A DNA stretch of 39,435 nucleotides, taken from assembly GCA_000333855.2 (NCBI GenBank), contig CM007322.1:84438-123872 (forward strand), read 5' to 3'. The notes beneath the pieces were generated by a model. It saw nothing but the letters and a program-made list of their open reading frames with translations, made no database searches and was not told the origin of the DNA. The position numbers and the translations under genes were made by a program. This document shows positions 28,701 to 36,621 of this stretch, in pieces; within the stretch, counting starts at the first letter, position 1; every line of letters starts with the position of its first letter. The stretch is from Endotrypanum monterogeii (taxonomy: Eukaryota; Euglenozoa; Kinetoplastea; Trypanosomatida; Trypanosomatidae).

Positions 28701-29109
28701 ATGAAGTCGGTAGCGGCGCAGTGGCTGATGTATCCTGCGAGTGGTGTCGAGGAGTAACCGAGAGCCCTTGGGGGGGAGAAAGCAGCGGGCGCATGGCACA
28801 GGCATTACCTCGTTGGTTAGCAAGACCATCTCTAGAAGATTGCACGCTGTCTTGCCCCTCCTCCTCACCACCACCACCACCACCTTCACTGCCACCGCCG
28901 CCGCCGCCGTCTGCTGCGGTGCCCTGGCAAGACCCACCGGCCTCGCCCCCAGTCATTTCCCCAGACTCGGATTTGCCAAAAGTGATCTGCAGGGCTTCGG
29001 TGACGGATAGCGACGGCGGGACGCTGTCTGGCCCCTCCTCTGACGCCACATCCCTGGGCATACCGCTGTAAACAAACACCGCCGCCGCCGCGTCAGGTCG
29101 CAGCTCCAT
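22747..29109 (-). CDS. 2120-aa Ser/Pro/Gly-rich protein, function unknown
   Basis: I do not recognise this protein. The frame is open to 29217, but the first ATG is at 29109, and a good splice acceptor at 29173-29174 lies between, so 29109 is the start. The sequence is mostly low-complexity Ser/Pro/Ala/Gly with many SP/TP and RxxS sites. Possible helices lie near 250-280 (KQEIVFERLDAVVARLGGE), 965-1010, 1049-1110 (EEQHERLHLPE, then AQEAARRQLLESHDL), 1280-1310 (WTDLQARFDELLRIQRRSR) and 1850-1877. An Asp run sits near 1115. Further runs are a Gly/Glu stretch near 67-83 and Ala7 followed by Pro8 near 1735-1755. A basic cluster (SPKPRRRRIDLRTRLTHK, near 1998-2015) could be a nuclear or nucleic-acid-binding signal. 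There is no signal peptide or membrane span. A scaffold role is possible but unproven. Confidence 0.88.
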   Translation of the reverse strand: MELRPDAAAAVFVYSGMPRDVASEEGPDSVPPSLSVTEALQITFGKSESGEMTGGEAGGSCQGTAADGGGGGGSEGGGGGGEEEGQDSVQSSRDGLANQRGNACAMRPLLSPPQGLSVTPRHHSQDTSATAPLPTSCNAPRGEHPEARGALKRKSEMHVRDGRSRSARGGSVRGVAWPSLGTDTVRQHLRRRISKSAEPITDSSPPCIPSTAATTTLGSMMPVHATRSAPSTCHFRHSSATAALEAFSLSFQNCIHKQEIVFERLDAVVARLGGECVSTLNSGDGAGDGGGGGASLHSLSCGTQMSIISTVSAPSSAPLCSDLRQRALPSDHHHCVPTADATGEMLNQPGLSMELPGISGKGRSSDAAPGMADDDSSRLDGGPSRIKSSVSPVLSPSSSSLKELSLADEYDHARHHHTHQSSRSSTPLSVVVMRPALERMSVCSGGAPTLRSSPQHGLSPLPNILPLALPNCVRLEGAAAAQFSVTPVTLSHPPQNVLSSSATVTPPSPTPIVSTRRRSVASSDDSRCRTSPTKTPFSLDPFTSPAATHTSLPSSSCEEALSRQRCSAAAGAEAAEAAGDDSDQGALGTGLSSSVRARGARGHESCSAADLAAGSSGSAFSVLHADPMLWPPPAATPSTDAAAAQQSWSNCCGTGGDGVPTWSQVSSRQASSGFVRSSVTADCALSRDVTTQSLESVSLSPLSRPPSNWGGYSMTRGIIPCSLSPLQMPLAIQSCASLGKGAVVTAGMSPRQPPNSLCSGNTSSVGAAVAAGGAPVALYRSPRAGATLEHLRQASATPASTGSLLSPNPPQLLYCSPRDQVSTFSGTWISSSSSSTPRCGHPESGMMRYGSAHRVSIESRDSAQQILSSTNTNVTLGRLAAMTTEGSVVSSLSTTSPLLPMLPAYSGGEATRGCSTDVSCRTQAGSSSPPANRALVFSPSQSAERGVLDPSVHESVRSSPSPSSDDREDEYAHQLLRLGNRYSPPPPPPSLTELQQAQNQLRRWSAPPVPTMRRPPMAPVRGTNTTMVSSSRDGEVGRPRSVTPPAARPEQRLSFEEQHERLHLPECWRDSEVVVVDHERMDRDYDAQEAARRQLLESHDLSWKRPLAGLDDDDDGDDGDCVLRHGRVRGSGYRNSTLGVSSMMGADNADEMRGGEKLHWGGDSSDEDAQGSSSHHVQPVMPLHLRGVSQASPHYVDTEDRLRSRSPYSHMHSRGRRSVTGERGGINPDSTSPTRAEPSAADTASVAVADGQIGFSGPSQRSSSGRRSTLATLSGADNGVEWTDLQARFDELLRIQRRSRGSEQYEADGCIPGEQTLQRLPDTAASPLAREDVAGNFPRRRQSRSHSFSHGVTSCLRGAEGEWGQGASHRSGGDLNDGCVYDALQPIEEGHSFPSRSTHTLPPFPMPLERTHTHPSTGHYGESQWKERLPVDGVPRSLSPRGEDEGILSHPAFSLGAAAISSPREHGDTPSPASRAQVPTLCKKPPAFLTSPRRPSVTVNAAHTTGRNTSARSHNNTSRYDSDEEEEGVEERCVIDTDTHTVSTRPRTPRLRFPQSSRAASSIVKLGRKRRCVVALHMSAAKEHRGFYPSRREGDAGETTSSSTDCAGGLLSAVQSLQAAVVTSSPAVTATVGKKGKRATAGLGGRGFARGPSRVSGGRVVHLSPTNSVSRDSLTTALTVPAIETEGGRAAGRKESNCDITSTCPPMTARMSTLHLSDHALDGGELAEPYSPVLMAAAAAAASGTPPPPPPPPMPKAAQDSGTQRGRLRDRKVNSSRGHGKEHEGRFVLFVSPSRHRHPKISGAEGEAAVSGRPLIKASARHAPGPLEGEGKHQDGGVAPGASAADGIDSRAFLRRLAQHKSRTRAMEQRMGSINTSAAQAHTASVGHTDNSGSGGVIVLSSGLAAGKQGPESGSCAGVEVARQDALLPSRVCAAPAAVGGASSDAFPACGAAAWPCGDAVADAVHVTVIDPAEASGVYTLHTAPSGFSFGVAPAGQHVSPKPRRRRIDLRTRLTHKMSVFSSSGPASRSKISTAAFAATTDATPPAGSAASAHFFRRAESGYTRLHSDSPLMGSHTHHVICGDRRRLVISNDAQSSSATSVLDRLPRPTRNPQASQLVG

Positions 29110-29172
29110 CGTGGGATAAGGCGCCAGCGGAGACACAGAGCGGCTCACCCCGTGGGGGCGCGATGTCTGTGG

Positions 29173-29203
29173 CTGCGCCAAGAAGAGAGGGAGAGAAGGC
29201 GGC
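29173..29203 (-). promoter_or_regulatory. Spliced-leader acceptor and pyrimidine tract for the 2120-aa gene
   Basis: On the minus strand the tract CCTTCTCTCCCTCTCTTCTT leads into GGCGCAG, with AG at 29174-29173. The 63-nt leader has no ATG before 29109. Splicing here excludes the upstream non-ATG codons from the mRNA. A stronger tract further upstream (29386-29470) with AG at 29378-29377 could serve as an alternative site. Confidence 0.6.
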
Positions 29204-29996
29204 CGCAAGAGTGCCAACGTCCTTGAGAAAAGCCCACGCGAGAGGGGGGGCCTGCGGCTGTCAAACAGTGGGCGTATTCCCCCGCCCCCTCCCCCTTTCT
29301 ATCCCTTCTCACAATAAGAACACGACACGAAAAATAGAAAATACAAAAGAAGATCCAGACAGAGAAAAGAAAAGTACTCGAGGAAAGAAAAATAAAGAAA
29401 AAAAAAAAGAAGAGGGGATGCGGTGTTAAGAGAATGGAAGGGGAAGAGGGAAAGGGGAAAGGAAAATCTTTTTTTTTTCTTTCGTTCACTTCAGATTTTC
29501 TAGCGATTCCTCAGCCACTTTGAAAAAAAAAAAAAACGAAATCGCCTTCACTCTTTTGACTATGAGTGTTCACGCCTTGCTGAGGTGACGACGCGTCTGG
29601 GAGAACAGAATACAATCAATCGAAGGAAAGAAGAAAAAAAAGGCGCGGGTATGCAGAGAAAAAAAAAAGAGGGGAAAGAGGGGATGGGAGACAGCGATAC
29701 AGGAAACACCAGTACCCTGAAGAGAAAAGAAAAAAAAAAAAACACAAGCACCACCGGGCAAACTATACTTCTTTTGGGGCGGGAAAGAGACAGAAACGGA
29801 AAACGAGAAGCAGAGAGACAGAGAGGCAAGGAAAAGAAAGAGAATGAGGGAAGGGAAGGGAAGGGGAGGTGAGAAAGAGTGGAAGAAAGCTCTCTTTTCT
29901 CTTGCTTATCTCTTTCTTTTTTTTTTTTTTGTATGATGACCTCTACCAGAGAAAATAAAACCGAGAGGGTAAACAATTTTTCCTTTTTTTTTAGGG

Positions 29997-30036
29997 GGTG
30001 AGGGAGGGAGGGAGGGAGGGAGGGAGGAAGGGAAGG
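29997..30036 (+). repeat. GGGA tetranucleotide array
   Basis: At least six consecutive GGGA units on the plus strand pass into GGAAGGGAAGGGG. The coding strand is a pure pyrimidine (CCCT) run. Confidence 0.9.
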
Positions 30037-30092
30037 GGATTGGATAGATTGAGAAGAACAGAGGGACCAGCGGAGGGAGAGGGAGGGGGGAG

Positions 30093-30134
30093 GTATGGGG
30101 TATGGGGGTATGGGGGTATGGGGTATGGGGGGGG
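30093..30134 (+). repeat. TATGGGG-type short tandem repeat
   Basis: G runs of 4-8 are separated by TAT in five consecutive units on the plus strand. This spacing favours an intramolecular G-quadruplex. It is not the kinetoplastid telomere repeat (TTAGGG). Confidence 0.85.
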
Positions 30135-31474
30135 CAGTGGTATCCAACATCAAGAAAGGGGCCCACCCCCCAGCCTCACGCCCAAATACAAGGAAAGAAT
30201 GCAGACGGGACGAGAAAAGCCAATAGTACTAATAGCAGTATATACATATATATTCATATAAATAATTCCCTTCCCTCATAACACCTCCACTCCTCCTTTC
30301 CCTCTCTAGATAGATCGATGTATATGTATAGAGGCAGAAAAAAAGAGAGAAAATGGGATGTCTCTGTCTTTCAATATAAATATATATAAATATATATGTG
30401 TGTCCTTTGGTGATGTGGACTTTTTTCCTTTTATGTCTCCTCGTCTGCACACAGACGCACACACAGACACACACAGACGCTGCGAGACGGACGGAGGTTC
30501 AGAAAACACTTCCCCTTTTCTCCTTTCCGAGCTCTGGGGAAGGCACACGAGAGGGAGGACGGAAAGAGAGGAGAGAGGAAGGGATATATATATATATAAA
30601 TATATTTCTTTTAATGAGCGTGACGGCGAGGAAGGATGTGTCTTCTCTAATGTCTCCAGGGAACTATGTTTTCCTTCAGGTCAAGCCGAGGGAAGAGGAC
30701 AGAAAGTGCTACAGGTCTTTGTTGTTAAACACGAAGACCTGAAAGGAAAGACCACACACAACTCCGCCGCCCCAAGTCTTTCCCCTGCGACGATAGTACC
30801 CCTGTCGAAGTATACACCCAAGACCAAGTATATATATATATATATATATATATGTCGCCTATAGACCTGAAAGGTGTGAAGACGGATAGCAGAAAAGGAA
30901 AAAAAAAACAGTGATAACGACACTGGTACGCAGGCAGAGAATGTCGAGCAGGCGTATGCCTGCACGGCACCCGTAAGTGGGAAGGGGGAGGAATACAGAA
31001 CAAAAAAAAAAAGTAAATACAAAAAAGCGCTTCAATACCCACGTGAGCCTCTCCTCTAATCGCCTACTCGCCGTATCACACACCCTGAGCCCCTCCCCCT
31101 TACAAGCACTCAGAGAAAAAAAAAGAAAGAGGGATAGAGAGAGAGACGCGCGCGCAGATTTCGGTGTAGGTGCACCAATAAAGTGTGTATGTGTGTATAT
31201 GTGTCGTTTTTTCTTTTTGATGATACGAGAACCTATAAAGGAAGAAATAAATTAGTTGCACGTGAGGGAAAAAGGTGAGGGACGATCATTTGCACAGTCT
31301 TCATTTTTTGCGTGTGTGTGTTTGTGTGTAACACGGGATAGAGAGAAATACAGAGAGGAGGAAAGAAGGGAGGAGGTATTAGTGAGAAATTCAAACGCGC
31401 GCGCATACACACGTCGACAAAAAAAAAATGCAAAGGGAGGCGACGAGGAGAGGGAGAGAAATGAGGAAATTTCA

Positions 31475-31512
31475 GAATATATATATATATATATATATAA
31501 TATATATATATA
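31475..31512. repeat. TA dinucleotide microsatellite
   Basis: This is a TA run with a single phase shift near its middle. Confidence 0.9.
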
Positions 31513-31739
31513 CGTCTGTTATTTCTTTACTTTTCGCTTTTAAACTTTTTTTATTTTCGTTTGTTAGCAGTCACCTTTTGCTGTGAATTGTGGTTTTTAT
31601 ATTTTTTTGTCAAGCAAATTCATGACACGAACATACATGCGCAGGACATTTTTTCTTGAAGGGAAACATATATATAAATATATATGTGTGTTTATTTTTT
31701 TCTTATATGCATATACATATACACATTCGAACGTGCATT

Positions 31740-31830
31740 TACACACACACCTACACACACACACACATAAATATATACATATACATACATATATATATAT
31801 ATATACACATATACACATATGTGTGTGTGT
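31740..31830. repeat. CA / TA / GT composite microsatellite
   Basis: CA units, a TACATA-type stretch, a TA tract and GT units follow each other over about 90 bases. Confidence 0.85.
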
Positions 31831-32097
31831 AAGTGTGCGACCCCATTGCGTGTAAGTCGTCTCACTACCACCAAAGGTCATACATCGAAGGAGGAGGGGG
31901 AAGGAGGGCCAGCTGAGGGATAAAGCGGGGTGCGCTTTTTTTTTTTTGTTGCGTGTGCGTGTATCTGTGTACTCCTGCTTTGGAAGCGACAGCGGAAGGC
32001 GGCCAGCCTAACTCGCTGTAAGAATATTTTTTTTAAAAAGGGGGTAACGAAGCAGAGAGCAGGCGACATGTATACATCGATACCCATATAATTTATA

Positions 32098-32137
32098 CTA
32101 ATATATATATATATATATATATAGATAGATAGATAGA
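32098..32137. repeat. TA-GATA composite microsatellite
   Basis: A TA tract passes into four GATA units. GATA units of this length are not seen elsewhere in the window. Confidence 0.9.
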
Positions 32138-32404
32138 TATTATATGAGTGAATAATCCCCTTCCCCCCCCCGGGAGCGGGGAACGAAGGGGATCTAGCAA
32201 CCATCAGATCCCGTTGCCCTTCATTGGGACGGCGGGGACATTCAAGGCGCGTACGTATGTGAGGATAGATGTGATCTCCCTACGACAGGGAAATACGCCA
32301 CATCTCTACAGAGACGCGGGCCCCTTTGTGCCCAGATAAGCCCGCGTCTATGAGGAGAGTTGGGAAACAAAAATGGGGAGAGAGGAGAAAAGAGGAGTAC
32401 ACAT

Positions 32405-32425
32405 ACACACACACACACACACACA
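32405..32425. repeat. CA dinucleotide microsatellite
   Basis: This is a pure CA run in the 3' region of the 851-aa gene. Confidence 0.9.
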
Positions 32426-32954
32426 TCATTATCACCAACTACACACTCCCGAAGCCCACCCTCCCCACACCACCAAGCACACGCCCTCCTTGGATATGAC
32501 AGCTCCCATTCGTGTGCTGATGACCCAAAACCGAAACAACAAGCAGCAGAGGGAAGCAAGGAAAATAAAACGGAAAAAAAGGGGAGGAGGGGAAAGGGGG
32601 TGCACTAACGTACAAAAGAGAAACAAAGCACAATTGTGGCGAGGTGAGAGCAGTGGCACACACACCTAAAAGAATAAAACACCAAAAACAAATGGGACAC
32701 AAAAACTATATACACAGTACAATGCGCGCACCATATATATATAAATATATATGATATGCTGTGTGGGTGTGTGTATACAGAAGTCCTATTCACTGAGAAA
32801 GAGGGAAGAGGGGAGGATGTAGCTCTCTTGCTTTTTTTTTTGTTGTGTGTGTACAGCCCAAAATACATACATACGTGTCTGTGTCTGTGTGTCTGTGTGT
32901 GTGTGTGTGTGGATCTATATAATCCCATCCAAGTGCAAACAAGGGCGGACACCT

Positions 32955-35510
32955 CTACGCCAGTGCCCGTTCAGGCGCTGCTGGCCCGCGCGATTTTCCT
33001 GTCCTGGACGAAGACCCGCCGGTGGCGCTGGCACTCGCGTCCCCGGTGCGCGCCATCGACGTCCACTGCACCATCGCGACGGTTATACGCTGCTTCAGTA
33101 GAACTGAGTATTCATCCAGCACCCACTGCAGCAACGCCTCCTCACCGCTCGGTCCATGCCAAAGAACATCCAGACCATCAAAGACGAGACTGAACTCATC
33201 TAGATTTGTATCCCCCGCCCCAGGGGAGGTCGCTAAGGCAATGTCGGCTGTGTTCAGCCCCGCTCCTTTCCGAGGCGGCACCGTCAAGGCTACAGAGCAA
33301 CTGGACAGCTGCACCGTGAAGCGAGTGGAGGGCATCAAGCGAGCGATGACAGCTGCGGAGAGGGGTATGGGCGAGTCCGCCTCCTTTGGGGCTTCCCCAG
33401 CGCCTCCGGGTGGGTGGACACTCGGCACCGCAGGTAAACTCGGTTGCAGCAATTTGGGGGAGGAGCTGGAGTCATTTGAAACAGGCGCAGGGATCGTCGA
33501 CACCTGTGCGGCTGTTGCGGGCTCCACCTCGCTCCCGCCGATGCCGTCTTTCGTGGGGGGAGACACGGCACTGGCAATGCCCCTCCCAACCTTCGAAGAC
33601 CCCGCCAGCGCCGCAACCCTGCTGCTGTACCCCGCGCCTTCTGCATTGCCGGCTGCGGATGCGCCTGCCGCCGTCACAGAACGATGAGCAGCCAACTCCA
33701 ATAATCGTTGGCGTGCTCTGTCAGATGATATGGGACGGTAACTCCTCACAGGGACACCCCTGTGGTGACCCCCTCGGCCGTCTTCGGAATTTCCCTCACC
33801 GTCCCCATCGGGAGAAGCAGGCTTATCCAGGGACTTGGTGACGAGCCTTGCAGCGCCGTAGCAGGCCACACCATCCTCGGGAAAGGGAGGCGCTAGCGGC
33901 ACGACACGATTGGTGCCGGCTTGTAGAGTGCATCGCATGGGCAATAACGAGTTGGTCACCTCCTGTACCGGCACATCTTTCGTGTGTCCACGCGGCTTCC
34001 GTGTCGACCGCTTCGCACTCTCGCTCGTGCTCACCGATGCAACAGGAGCACAGGTCCCACTGCGAGACGCCGCGTCCGCACAGAGAGACGGCAGCCGCGC
34101 CACCGATGCCTCGCGTGCCTTCTCCACCAGTCGCTCCATCGCCAACAAAGCAGAATGCGCGGCAGTTCCGCCGATGACAGGCGTCGCAGTGGACGAAGGG
34201 GGTGGGCTTTGCGGTGCAAACATCGATGATGCATCGCCCGCAACTACCCCCTCACGCAGTCGCTCACGGCACCCCAGGAGAACATACGAGCCGCTACACA
34301 CGGCTGTGGCCGCCGACACCACACCTGTCGACGATGACGACGTCGACAGCGAGGATCCTGGTCGTGCACTTGATGCAGCGCTCGCCCCAGTAGACGGTGC
34401 AGAGTTCGGCAGACTCACGAGTGGCTCCATCGTGGTGTGCGCAGGCATCGTCATGACGCCCAGGAAGGGAATCGTGTTCCGCAAAGCTGCCCAGAGTTGT
34501 GTGCGGATCTGGGAGGCCAGAGATGCAGCAGCAACCGGAGATACTGTAGCGGTGTTTGCTGGAGATGCGCCACGGCCTCCGGAGGAGCTGGCAATGGAAC
34601 GGCCCCCACTTCCCACCCCACGTCGCCGCGCAGCGACCTTCCCAGCTTGTGCCTTCCCCTCCCCCCCACCTCCACGGTTCGCGGTGTTTCGATTGTTGGT
34701 GGCAGAACCCTCCGTAGCCGTCGCAGCGGCACAATCCTCCTCCTCATCATCTTGCTTCTGGAGCTGCTGCTGCTCGAGCTGATAGCGCCGGACTTGCTCC
34801 TGAAGCTGCAGGTGTTGCTTGTACAGTGACGTCACCTTGCTGTTCGACGCGATATCGCGCACGAAGCTCAGCGGCAGCAACTCGGCGCGGCGATACTCGG
34901 CACCTCGAATGATGCCAGCGTCATCCACACCCGTCTGTGCGTCGCTCGCTGATACAACAGCTGCATCGGCACCGGGTGACATCGCCGTGAACTGGGGAGC
35001 ACCTGCAGATCGCCCAGAACATCCAGCACCCCTCAATGCAGACTCAGTCGCTGGCGACTTGGGTATCGACGGAACGAGTTGTCGCTTCCTTGGGTCCAGT
35101 CCCGCGCCCCCCACCGACGCCCCATCCCGGGCCCCTGCACCACCCGCGTGTTCCTCTCGCATTGGGAGCATCGCCCGGCCACCGCTGCTATCGCCACCGA
35201 TGTTTCCATTCCCAACCTGTGCCAACGAGCTCGAAACGTCAGACGTAGCAGTACCAGCACTGCCGGCCGTCACCCTACGAGTCTTCTGCTGCCGCTGCGC
35301 CTCGGTCTCGCGCCTTCTGACTCGATTCGCAAGGTCCGCGAGGATGCCCTGGAAGACGCCGCTGGTGCACTGCTTGCTGAGCGGCACACAGTCATCGTTG
35401 CCACAAAAAATCTTTACAAAGGTGGACGTTGCACCACTGGACGTGGTCGGCGCAGAGACAGCAGCAGCCGTCGAGCCTGTCTGCACGCCGGGTAGAAATC
35501 CTGCGGACAT
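32955..35510 (-). CDS. 851-aa protein with central coiled coil, function unknown
   Basis: I do not recognise this protein. Residues about 29-80 contain FVKIFCGNDDCVPLS, a predicted helix (FQGILADLANRVRRRE) and a basic stretch. After a Ser/Gly/Ala-rich linker, residues about 214-260 form a Gln-rich coiled coil (LYKQHLQLQEQVRRYQLEQQ) that ends in an acidic patch, suggesting oligomerisation. A hydrophobic block near 330-367 (RTQLWAALRNTIPFLGVMTM), a segment near 408-475 and another near 517-562 (LLPMRCTLQAGTNRVVPLAP) look ordered. The C-terminal 110 residues (about 717-824) form the best-defined block, with FTVQLSSCSVALTVPP and LDEFSLVFDGLDVLWHGP followed by a helix (EEALLQWVLDEYSVLLKQR). No signal peptide is seen. 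The ATG at 35510 is the first in the predicted mRNA. Confidence 0.88.
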   Translation of the reverse strand: MSAGFLPGVQTGSTAAAVSAPTTSSGATSTFVKIFCGNDDCVPLSKQCTSGVFQGILADLANRVRRRETEAQRQQKTRRVTAGSAGTATSDVSSSLAQVGNGNIGGDSSGGRAMLPMREEHAGGAGARDGASVGGAGLDPRKRQLVPSIPKSPATESALRGAGCSGRSAGAPQFTAMSPGADAAVVSASDAQTGVDDAGIIRGAEYRRAELLPLSFVRDIASNSKVTSLYKQHLQLQEQVRRYQLEQQQLQKQDDEEEDCAAATATEGSATNNRNTANRGGGGEGKAQAGKVAARRRGVGSGGRSIASSSGGRGASPANTATVSPVAAASLASQIRTQLWAALRNTIPFLGVMTMPAHTTMEPLVSLPNSAPSTGASAASSARPGSSLSTSSSSTGVVSAATAVCSGSYVLLGCRERLREGVVAGDASSMFAPQSPPPSSTATPVIGGTAAHSALLAMERLVEKAREASVARLPSLCADAASRSGTCAPVASVSTSESAKRSTRKPRGHTKDVPVQEVTNSLLPMRCTLQAGTNRVVPLAPPFPEDGVACYGAARLVTKSLDKPASPDGDGEGNSEDGRGGHHRGVPVRSYRPISSDRARQRLLELAAHRSVTAAGASAAGNAEGAGYSSRVAALAGSSKVGRGIASAVSPPTKDGIGGSEVEPATAAQVSTIPAPVSNDSSSSPKLLQPSLPAVPSVHPPGGAGEAPKEADSPIPLSAAVIARLMPSTRFTVQLSSCSVALTVPPRKGAGLNTADIALATSPGAGDTNLDEFSLVFDGLDVLWHGPSGEEALLQWVLDEYSVLLKQRITVAMVQWTSMARTGDASASATGGSSSRTGKSRGPAAPERALA

Positions 35511-35587
35511 GTTCCCCTCCGGTGCCCCGTTGGCTGGTCAAGCACACCTGCCCCCCCCTCCGCTCCCGGCGCCTCCCTTTCTCACCT

Positions 35588-35593
35588 CTCCAA

Positions 35594-35633
<40 letters not shown>

Positions 35634-35680
35634 TTTAATTCAGGGGGTCAGAAAGGAAGGAAGAAGAGAAAAGAGAAGGT
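35588..35680 (-). promoter_or_regulatory. Spliced-leader acceptor and pyrimidine tract for the 851-aa gene
   Basis: On the minus strand the pyrimidine tract (35645-35680) is followed by a CA run and a TA run with no AG, then AG at 35589-35588. The 77-nt leader has no ATG before 35510. Confidence 0.7.
35595..35632. repeat. TA-GT composite microsatellite
   Basis: A TA tract passes directly into GT units, positioned between the pyrimidine tract and splice acceptor of the 851-aa gene. Confidence 0.9.
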
Positions 35681-35837
35681 GTGCCCTCGCGTGCCTTCTC
35701 CTTTGTTTTTTTCTTATTATTATTCTCAATTCTATCAGCGTGTGCACGTGTTTGTGTGTGTGGGTGTATGCTCACGTGTGCGGATCCCTCGTCCACAGAT
35801 AATTATATCAGCGGCGCAGAGATCGACTTCTCGAAAA

Positions 35838-35880
35838 AAAAAAAAAAAAAAGAATAAGAATAAGAATAAGAATAAGAGGA
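35838..35880. repeat. Poly-A and AAGAAT repeat
   Basis: A run of A (about 35835-35851) is followed by four AAGAAT-type units. Confidence 0.85.
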
Positions 35881-36621
35881 GAGCGAAGATGGATCAATGA
35901 ATAAAAAGGGGGAAGAGATCGGGAGTCTACCCCAGACACACACATGCGCACATACACGCCCATCCTCCTCGGCCTCCCCCTCTCCCTGTAAAGAAATATG
36001 GCTGAGCATCGCTGATACAAGGGTCATGGAAAGGAAAAGAAAAAGGAACAGATCCAGCTCACGACTACAGTTGCATATTTCATTGCTGGACAAAGGAAAG
36101 AGAAAAGGAGGAGAAGACAGATCTTTCCCCACCTCCACCTCCACCTCCAAGGAATCGTTTGTTGTTCGTGATGTCTGATTTATAAAGCATTGATAGTAGA
36201 AATCAGTGTGAAAGCAACGTATGTCTACCTGTGTCTACGTATGTGTATGCGTGTATGTGTGCGCGTGTGGAGGGGGGGGGACATTCCTGTTTCTCTCTCC
36301 GTGCCCAATGGTTACGAAGAGAGAGAAATCAGCGGACGAGTAGAAATTATGTTCGTAACGTGTAGACGCCGGCCGCAGGCAAGTGTGACCACAAGCGCCG
36401 CCGCCGCCGTCCTCGTAACAAGAACGCAGAGAGGATGATGGCCCCTCTCCCTCCTGTAGCGAAGTAGTTCAGGGTTTCGGTCTGCTCAGCAGACTTCCTC
36501 GTCCCCGAAACGAAAGGGGTCCTCCGCCCTGGTGGTCGTGTGCATTCGTTTGCTTCATCACTGGAAGACCTCTCTCTCTCCCCTTCTCTTTCCCCCCTCC
36601 CCCCTTTGTGTGGTCGACACA

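Larger units (their letters stand above)
29110..32954. other. Largest gene-free block (about 3.8 kb)
   Basis: On the coding strand this is the 3' region of the 851-aa gene and the leader of the 2120-aa gene. The plus strand is strongly purine-biased between about 29300 and 30170, so the transcript is pyrimidine-rich there. It contains GGGA and TATGGGG arrays, TA tracts (30583-30604, 30829-30853, 31475-31512, 32098-32121), CA/TA composites (31740-31830), a CA run (32405-32425) and GT runs (32880-32912). Open frames of up to about 197 codons exist, but they are translated low-complexity DNA. No RNA gene was recognised. Confidence 0.65.
35511..36621. other. Spacer between membrane-protein gene and 851-aa gene
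   Basis: It holds the leader and acceptor of the 851-aa gene, a TA-GT composite (35595-35632), an AAGAAT array (about 35838-35880) and CA/GT-rich patches. A GC-richer stretch (about 36350-36560) next to the membrane-protein stop codon carries a 91-codon frame of doubtful value. No gene is seen. Confidence 0.7.

Noticed and set aside
30093..30134. Interstitial telomere repeat
   Set aside because: The unit is TATGGGG-like, not TTAGGG, and no flanking subtelomeric elements are visible.
29560..30153. Minus-strand frame of about 197 codons in the long spacer
   Set aside because: It is translated pyrimidine-rich simple sequence (Pro, Ser, Leu, Phe and Lys runs) without any ordered region.
33910..34782. 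Plus-strand open frame of about 290 codons opposite the 851-aa gene
   Set aside because: It is a compositional shadow of the minus-strand gene, with no family resemblance.
34819..35802. Long plus-strand open frame (about 327 codons) opposite the 851-aa gene
   Set aside because: It lies antisense to a credible gene in GC-rich DNA, where shadow frames stay open by composition, and its end translates a microsatellite. All other genes run on the minus strand.
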